From Dicyema japonicum (Eukaryota > Dicyemida > Rhombozoa > Dicyemidae): a stretch of 64,000 nucleotides of DNA. Position numbers and translations under genes: made by a program. Of the stretch, positions 56,849 to 64,000 are shown one piece after another (the stretch's first letter is position 1; the number at the start of each line of letters is the position of its first letter). Location: assembly GCA_011109175.1 (NCBI GenBank), contig RDEW01000041.1:186001-250000 (forward strand). Direction: 5' to 3'. A model generated the notes under the pieces. That model saw only the letters and a program-made list of their open reading frames with translations. It made no database searches and was not told the DNA's origin.

Positions 56849-57560
56849 TGTTTAACAACGATTCTAGTTGTCTTTCATACTAGGAAAATTCATTACTGTA
56901 TGTGCACCAACAGTACTCCTGAGCTCTGCAAGTTGAAAAATGAACTGAATCTTCATTTAATAGCTGAGACTTCCATAATCTTATTTTCGAAATAAAACGC
57001 TCGATATCATCTGACAACTGAGTAATGACCTTGTCTTTGTCCTGAAATTCCAAATTAAGGTCGTTCATGTTGAGTGGTAATATCCACTGCAAATGCCAAA
57101 TCTTTGATCCAAGATTGAATTTTTTATTTCTTTTTTGCTTTGGCATTTCATTTCCATAAATGGAAATATTTGCGGTCTCAACAAAAAAATTTTTCACAAG
57201 TTTGTGAAGTGATGACCAGTGGACTGGACTACAAAAGGAATGTCGCTGAACTGATTATTTATATCTATCAGCAGTTTACTAAACTGTCGGTGGTTGAAGG
57301 CATGGCCTCTGATATAGTTTACTGTTTTCGTGACCACAAACTAATTTTTCTATTTTTTAAATCTTTGACCACAAATTTTACTGATGAAAAAAAACAAATG
57401 ATGACCGGATTTAACTTTTCTATTTCCACACTTATGCTTGTCAAAGGCCGCATGTTTGACACCCCTGCTCTAAAGTCAGTCAAAAACCGCCAAGCCTGAG
57501 TATCGAGAATAAATCCTCAAAACATGAGAGTGGACACAGGAAGCATGTAATAGAAACGAA

Positions 57561-57566
57561 TTTATT
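57561..57566 (-). promoter_or_regulatory. Probable polyadenylation signal of the KCC gene
   Basis: AATAAA on the minus strand, 28 bases past the KCC stop codon, the usual distance for a eukaryotic poly(A) signal. AT richness makes chance matches possible. Confidence 0.5.
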
Positions 57567-57594
57567 AAATGTTAATGAATTAATATGTTAGTAC

Positions 57595-60500
57595 TTATGT
57601 GAATACTGTGACTACTTCTTTACCAGTTCCTCTAACCATGAATACAGGAGCATCATCTATCAAGGTCATCATATCAACAAAACTTAGATCTAAGTAAAAT
57701 ATAAAACAAACAGTCATAGTTTAGTTTTTCATCTTCCAGAAAAGGAGGTAAATTGATGATAATTAGATTAGCACCAGGTAGTGATTTTTCCTTAATCAAT
57801 TTATTAAGTTCTACGGCAGTGTGTACTCGATTAATGTCAGTATTATAAGTACTTAAATGTTAACAACATCTACGTTTTGTTGTCCAACAGTGGTTTATTT
57901 CTCATCTTCAGTGAATTTCTATGAATTACATCAACAACTTGTTGAGGCTTAAAGTTACCACTAAAATACCTCTTTGTTAGCTTGTTTGGTAGTAAGACCA
58001 ATATTTCTTAACCAATTTCGTCTATTTTCCATATTAACAGTCTGCTCGACTGTATAAGCTGTTACTTCAGAAGAAGGCTGATTATAATAAAATAATGAAC
58101 CATATCCACAATAATAATCTCCCCCTTAATACGAATTTCATATAACATTTTTTCCAACTGTGCCTTCATTTCAATGGAATTGTCACTCATTTCTATAATT
58201 AATCATAAAACATACGAGCAACTGCAAAAATACGCAATTTACACTTTCTCCACGTTTTTATTTTTTTTAATAAAAATCCAATCAAAATAAGAATGCTTCC
58301 ATCGTGAGCAATCCACCATATATCTATACTCCCTTCAAGTGAACATTTTTTATCAGGAAGTAAGTGACTATTTCTTAAGAATGCAACACATTTGTCAGAA
58401 GTATTTCCGATTTTTGCAATTTCTACGATTATTTATAGTAATACCCATAAATTCGTCCAAAGATAAACCCTTTGATGCATTGTCGTAATTTGTTGGCCAA
58501 CCAAGAATAATCATGTTTGGTCTAAGTCCTCCAAGTCCAGTGAGTTGTATTCTAAGTAATATATATTAATAAAACGAGTTGAGAAGTCCTTGAAATACAC
58601 TATTCGATATAGCCACATCAATCAGGGCATTGGCATATATTTTATTTATAAAATTTTTTGTGTTCTAAATTTAATTATTTATATTTACATTATAATTAGT
58701 ATATTTATCTTTTTGATTAGTTTTAACATCACCAGAAATAACAGAAGAAATCATTGTGAGTCCCTTTCCTTTATATTATTTTATAGCTATACCGGCTTTT
58801 AGTTGATTTGCAAATTCAACTAATTTATTTTCAGGCTGCATTTCCGTCTGAGGCTTAGAAAACAAAAGAATTAATGGCCTATATCACTTACTATGAAAAC
58901 CTCCAATTTTTTACGTGTAGTTGTTCTTCCTGAATTTGCCGAATGAAATATAAAGCAGCTGACATTTTGAGACCTTTAATCCCATCTCCCCATTGCCTTT
59001 CAGCCCTGTTATTATTAATATAATGATACCCCTTGTATTGAATATACAAGTAAATAAATGATGCCAACACCCATCCCCCAACTGTGTAGTACCAACTTGT
59101 CATAAACATTATTGAGATGCATAAAATAATTCCAAGGAGAGATATTGTCCTAACAATGATTACTAACATACCAATGATAATATTTAAAACGAGGGCGCCA
59201 ATTTGATACTTTTAATATAGCTTGTAGTACGCCAACAAAATTAACAAAAAAATAACAAAGTAAAAAAAATCTAAAAATAATTAAATAAATAACATTGAAA
59301 TAATAGGAGCCTGGTGGTCAATATTTCCAATAATAATGCCAATCTCTGCAATGAGTATTGTTAGCATAAGTGCAAATATTGGATTCCCCCACTTGGTTCG
59401 TTTGAATGGATTTAGAAAAGGAATAATTTCATCAGAAGCTATAGCTTGTAGTAATCTCGGAGCTCCAGTCAATGTTTGTAATCCGGCTCCAAGTGTTGAA
59501 AGAAGAGCTCCAATTTTTATAACCCAGGGGGTAGGCCAAGCTATGAGTGAAACAATCAAATTGTCTCCAATGCTGCTACCATATCTTTATATTAGTCACC
59601 AAAGTACTTGTCTTGAAGCAAATGTCTATCTGCCACTGCGGCATATAGAGGTACAGAAATCAAATCTAAACTTATCAAATTATCATACAAAGAAATGTAG
59701 TGGTAATAGTAGCTGCTAAGGTTCCTAGTGGAATTGACCTTTGGGGATCTTTGAGTTCACCTGATCTGTTCGAACCGGCCATAATTCCTATAACTTTTTA
59801 TTCAGAGTACCTGTTACAGACGGGAAGTAAATAGCAATAAAAACGATAAAAGATGTTGTTAAATCGTTGTGTATAAAACGCTCAGTATCTCCGGGTATAT
59901 CATGACCGATTTCAGATCCCTTTGTATGATATGAACTCTTTATTGTGTCTAAGATGATTCTTAATCATAACCAAATATTTTCCCGCTTGTTATACCGGGA
60001 ATAGCTGACACATATGTCACATCATTTTCATCAAAGACACGTTTACAGATATTATTGGTACAGAATAAAGAATATAGTTTTGAAACCATTCCGTTTTGAA
60101 GGGTTTCATTTTTTGTGCAGTAGGGGATTCCATTATTTGTGTAGTCCTTTAATGGAAGAATATGAGTCCCTAATAGACATATTCTAATAATATAATTTAT
60201 TCATACTTAATGTCTCGACTGTTTCCGGGAATGAAAACTCCAATGAAAATGGCAATAATTGAGACGATTACACATACAAGGGAAATGGTGGCAACAATAC
60301 TGACAAATCGGAGACCAAAAAATACGCAGATTGCCAGTAAAATTAAAACAATCGTTCCATATGCACGGAAATTATTCAATTCATTTGTCTCCCCTGAAAA
60401 TTCTCCATTTTCATTAACTCCGAATCTCAAGGAAGGTGCCAGGTATAACTGATTTTATATTTATGTCATACTAAAGTTATTTCAACTCCCCCAATGATGT

Positions 60501-61123
60501 ATAAGCTGGAGGCAAATGTAGTCGCCAAATAAAATAGAATTCCAACAGCCCCGCCAAACTCAGGCCCAAGCGAACGTGAAAGCAAAAAGTAAACTCCACC
60601 CCCCGGAATAAGTCCATTAGTTGCTATAGCACTGAGGGAAACACTCGTACAAAATGTCTTAAATAAAAATCAGAAAGCAAACGCATAAACCGCAGATAAA
60701 AATAATAAGCATTCCCTCCAAAACTCCCGCAACCCCAATAATCCAAGGAAGTCGAATAAATAATATTACGCCAACGATATTCTGAAAGCATGGAAGAAAC
60801 ACGCCCAAAATTGTTCCCAGTTTTGATTTCTATGATTTAATGAGATTCGAACATTTTTTCTATTTTTTTCGAGGTCACGGTCATCTGAACTAGGCGCAAT
60901 TCCGGCTTTATAATTTGTTAATTTTGTAACAAAAGAGCTAATGGGGTTCTCATCGATATCTTCCTAATATTACTAATTGGAATAAACTGAGTAAAGTGTC
61001 ATTTTTTCTTTAATCTCACTTGTCCCATAATTTACGACAAACCTTGTTAATTCATTTGATACTTCTTTGATATATAAGCTGTATACCTTCTACATTTGAT
61101 TCTGCTTTTTTCTTTGACATCAT
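57595..61123 (-). CDS. KCC: Potassium-chloride cotransporter (SLC12, KCC type), 24 exons
   Basis: Electroneutral K+/Cl- symporter of the plasma membrane controlling cell volume and chloride. Twenty-three GT...AG introns of 22-25 bp (total 529 bp) divide the gene; the spliced length is exactly 3000 bases, 999 residues plus stop, with no frame error. KCC landmarks in order: [20 protein letters not shown] (TM1), [29 protein letters not shown] and a lumenal loop with cysteines, [118 protein letters not shown] and the terminal [14 protein letters not shown]. Lacking the NKCC-type long N terminus and carrying the KCC-type lumenal loop, it is KCC and not NKCC. The start is one of two adjacent ATGs (61123 or 61120). 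The 11th-12th membrane segments and the long cytosolic C terminus are complete. A poly(A) signal follows. Confidence 0.96.
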
Positions 61124-61339
61124 TCAATAACTATTTGTTATATGAATAATTAATTTATTATTATTATTTTTATAAATTAATTATTAATAAATAATATTAA
61201 TTTTTTTCTTGGTAAATATTTTATTAATAAATCAATATTCAAGAGTACCTTATTTGTCGATAATAAACTATTGTTTGTTGTTCAGTATTTGATAATTGGA
61301 TTTACAAAGTATCCTTTAACTTGAACCCTCTTCCAACCA

Positions 61340-62400
61340 TCGGAATTGGAGACAGGAGCTTCCGATGTTGGTTCAGTCTTGTGCTTGACGTCTCCTCACG
61401 TGTGTTTTTGTAGAGCGAAGGTTAATCTGAGTAGATACATTTTTCTACAGAAGCTTCGGAAGGTTTTTTTCATAGATTTCAATGAGATTATCCCACTTTC
61501 AATGAGATTATCGAGCATTGTCAAGAGTTGGGTACTCGTCTTTGATCGATCCTCCTGGTTTGACCGGGGGATGGGAAAAGACCTGATGACTATTTTTAAT
61601 TTTCGAATGGAAGATCTCTCAGATGGGATGTCAGTTTAAATTAAATTTCACTCAAAGACCACCGTTAAGCCGAAAAAGTGATCTCGACTCAAGGGTGTTG
61701 AAGTCCTGTTCTTTTTGTTCGTAAACCATTTTTCCCAAATCCCCTATTTTGGTGATTTTGTGAGCATTTGTCCAAGAGATCGAAGCTCCATGAGGGGCCG
61801 AGGTGAATAGGGGTGTATCGGATTTATCGGGGCTAATTATCAGTCGGTCCTCGTTTAACCACATTGTAAACAGTTCAGGTGATGTATTCTCTCTGTGGCT
61901 GTCTAGATGCTAAAATGACATCGTCTGCACAAACCAAGAGAAGGTCATTTTCCCCTTTTGGTATCGAATGTCCCCAAGTTAAAAAGTGGATAGTGATGAA
62001 CCTAGGAGTACCCCATTAGGAGATAGCCTAGAGACTGATCGATATCCCCAAGGCAGAATATTTCTTCCGATCGCTAAGAAAGTTAGCCAAACAGAGTTTA
62101 AAATTCCCAGGAATCTCCGTCTGATTTACCAAGTAAAATTCTCTCTGGGAAAGGAGTCGAAGGCTGTCAACTGAGCATAATACTGTCTCCCAATATCTGG
62201 GGTTGTGGAGCAGCCAGAGCGAATAAAGTCAGAGATCAGATCGATAATTGTTGACTCCACACTGGAACGGTTTATCAGAAAAAATTTCCCTGACTTTCAC
62301 AAGGATGAGCTTCCCCAAGATTTTGGACATTGACCACGACTGATCTGAACGTATTCATTCCTTGCGTTGCATTGAAAGATCATTTTGACTGTAATTGGTC
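61340..62400 (-). mobile_element. Jockey-group RT, C-terminal half
   Basis: Minus strand: LLLVCADDVILASRQPQ (about 61890-61945, catalytic CADD), WLNEDRLIISPDKSDTPLFT then SAPHGASISWTNAHKITKIG (61660-61865), equivalent to 'WL..NRL.ISP.KS..TLFT'. Further C-terminal debris runs to 61340. Upstream (62000-62400) palm remnants are frame-shifted. Confidence 0.65.
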
Positions 62401-64000
62401 AAAGGACTATCATCAGGACTAGACTATCATAAACGTTCGATAGATGAAGCCGCAAAAATCATCAGTGTGGCCATTAAAAGGCTGGCAACACATTTATTCC
62501 TCTTTCATCATACACGAATTTTATACCCTCAATTCCTGGACACTTACACTCATAAAACGAAGGAACCAAACGAAAAGATGCCATTGAAATCCATCAGACA
62601 ACTAAACAAAAGTATCAACCAGAGCATAAAAAACCATCAAGATCAGAGGTGGCGTCACTTAATCAATCCCCTTAACGGGAAAAGTTCATCTCACCAATTT
62701 TGGAAAACATTAAAACAAATTAAATCAGAGTTGTAAGATGTGAATGGACCTGTAACCCCTCTTTCGAACACTAAAAAACTCACGAGCCTGCGGCCCAGAC
62801 AAAGTATCTTCAATTCACCTGAAACACCTAAGCAAATACTACCCTAACGAAAATTTCTAACCTGTCCGTTAACTGGAACACTATCTCCCAAATAAGACCG
62901 GAAAACCAAAATGAGATCCCAGTTCATACAGACCAATCTCATTGACCTCTACTATATCAAAAGTGTTGGAAAGTTGATCCTATCTGAAATTACCCCTTCC
63001 CTAACTCCACCGAATTTCCAACACGGATTCCGTTCTGGAAGATCAACCACGACTTTCTTATCAACGCTTTCGCAGTCCATTGCGGATGGTTTCAACACCA
63101 CCCCAAAACACATGAGGACAACAATGGTCTCGATTGACATCAACAAGACGTTTGACTCGGTACCGAGGAAACATTTAATTAGAAAAATCTCTGATTTAAA
63201 AATTTGCCCTAACTTTAAGCTATGGCTGGCCAATTTTTTATCTGGAAGACGTGGGAGGGTCATCTGTGGCCACCTCAGATCACGTTTACTGCCAAACGGA
63301 GTGCCCCAAGGTTCCCCTTTGTACCCCACTCTATTCAACCTTTACTCCACGACCTGCCAGCAGACATTGACAAAAACTTCCTACTGCTTTCTTATTCTGA
63401 CGATATCATCATTGCAACAAGAAGCAGTCTCACTCGCACAGAAGAAAGTGGATTGTATCCACGATTGGTTGATAGCTAACCGTCTCTCGGTATCGGCTCC
63501 AAAATCAACATGCACTCTATTTACCTCCGACCTTCGGTCCAAAAAAGAACCAGAAATATTCATCGGACATTCTCGGCTACCTGTCACAAGAAACCCTTCA
63601 ATCCTGGGAATGACATACGACAGGCTGCTTAATTTTACCTACCATGCCAAAAAAGTCTTCACCAAAGGACTACAGAAATTGAATGTCACACGGGCCCTCA
63701 TCCAGAAGACCCCAGCGAATATGAGTAAAGAAATCGGAACCATCTGCTGAAGGAATCTACAACTCGTAGATGTCGTTCCGGATTTCTCCGCATTTGCGAG
63801 GAAGATGGACACCCACTCACTGTTCCACGCAAAAGAAAATCGGTTGGCTAAGAAATTTCCGTCCCCAATCGGCTTCCTCTGCAAGGATCAAAGAAGGCAT
63901 TTCCGTTCGACAGTGGGAACAAGAGACGCACAGCTTCGATGGCACGTTTGGTTGCGGGAACTGGGATCACCTAACTAGTTGACATTTTGTCTTTCTTTCT
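62400..64000 (+). mobile_element. Jockey-group element: RT to near 3' end
   Basis: Plus strand: a linker frame 62395-62736 (QRWRHLINPLNGKSSSHQFW), then RT FQHGFRSGRSTTTFLSTLSQ, MVSIDINKTFDSVPRKHLIR, LKLWLANFLSGRRGRVICG, LPNGVPQGSPLYPTLFNL, LSYSDDIIIATRSSL (YSDD, shifted frame), NRLSVSAPKSTCTLFT, SILGMTYDRLLNFTYHAKKV. The C-terminal KENRLAKKFPSPIGFLCK and the tail TTTTGTCTTTCTTTCT run into the window end. It is the longest RT frame on the plus strand; two frameshifts are visible (near 63350 and 63745). Confidence 0.8.

Larger units (their letters stand above)
54723..57467 (-). mobile_element. hAT transposon with perfect 8-bp target duplication
   Basis: Left end CAGGGATGTCAAGCTCATTT (54723) and right end GTTTGACACCCCTG (ending 57467) are hAT terminal repeats, and the flanks are identical octamers, CTCTAAAG (54715-54722 and 57468-57475). 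Transposase fragments on the minus strand: DLNLEFQDKDKVITQLSDDI then FISKIRLWKSQL (56880-57197), and ESLQVELLEIQSDSILEA (56553-56771), the C-terminal hAT (GTF2IRD2/FAM200-like) pattern 'LNL.LQGKD..I..L...V..F..KL' and 'LQ.EL..LQ.D..L'. At least four other repeats are nested within it. Confidence 0.92.

Noticed and set aside
59336-60452. Plus-strand ORFs of 127 and 80 codons within the KCC locus
   Set aside because: Antisense shadows of KCC exons, which are conserved and continuous on the minus strand after splicing.
1-64000. CRISPR arrays, prokaryotic operons, plasmid or phage features
   Set aside because: No regularly spaced repeats, no Shine-Dalgarno-led gene runs; spliceosomal introns and animal gene families establish a eukaryotic nuclear genome.

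Overview
The window is nuclear DNA of a small animal. Genes conserved across animals (KCC cation-chloride cotransporter, NK2-class homeobox, synaptophysin family, eIF3G, SPCS3, BLOC1S1, CFAP144/FAM183) can be read through only if many extremely short GT...AG introns, mostly 22-24 bp and down to 18 bp, are removed. Introns this uniformly tiny are a published hallmark of dicyemid mesozoans (parasites of cephalopod kidneys), so a dicyemid is my best guess. That step is inference from gene structure, not from a marker gene. DNA is AT-rich between genes.

Layout. Host genes lie in small islands: SPCS3 (1.7-2.3 kb, +); an eEF1B-like gene (3.4-4.0, +); NK2 homeobox (9.2-9.8, +), CFAP144 (10.1-10.5, -) and an MCT-like transporter (10.6-12.0, -); a coiled-coil gene (22.8-25.5, +); BLOC1S1 (30.0-30.4, +); an unidentified gene and a synaptophysin-family gene (32.3-33.7, +); an unidentified minus-strand gene (34.4-34.9); a TIA1-like RRM gene (39.9-40.5, -) and eIF3G (41.8-42.7, -); two tightly spaced unknown genes (45.2-46.0, -); and a complete 24-exon KCC gene (57.6-61.1, -). 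The genes form no single pathway; they cover ER translocation, translation, lysosome-related organelle biogenesis, cilia, vesicle membrane, patterning and ion transport.

Everything between is a graveyard of transposable elements: dozens of broken non-LTR retrotransposon pieces (APE endonuclease, CCHC gag, YADD-type reverse transcriptase, several families, both strands), remnants of an endonuclease-bearing element resembling the RLE class, three hAT DNA transposons (one with a perfect 8-bp target duplication), a MULE-type FLYWCH fragment, a Tc1/IS630-like transposase remnant, and at least four SINE copies belonging to two families that share a central domain. Nested insertion is common.

Several conserved host genes (SPCS3, eEF1B, eIF3G, TIA1-like) carry isolated one-base frame breaks at or next to homopolymers while neighbouring genes (KCC, synaptophysin, BLOC1S1, CFAP144) are perfectly open once the mini-introns are removed. 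This may mean assembly indels or decay; read data would tell.
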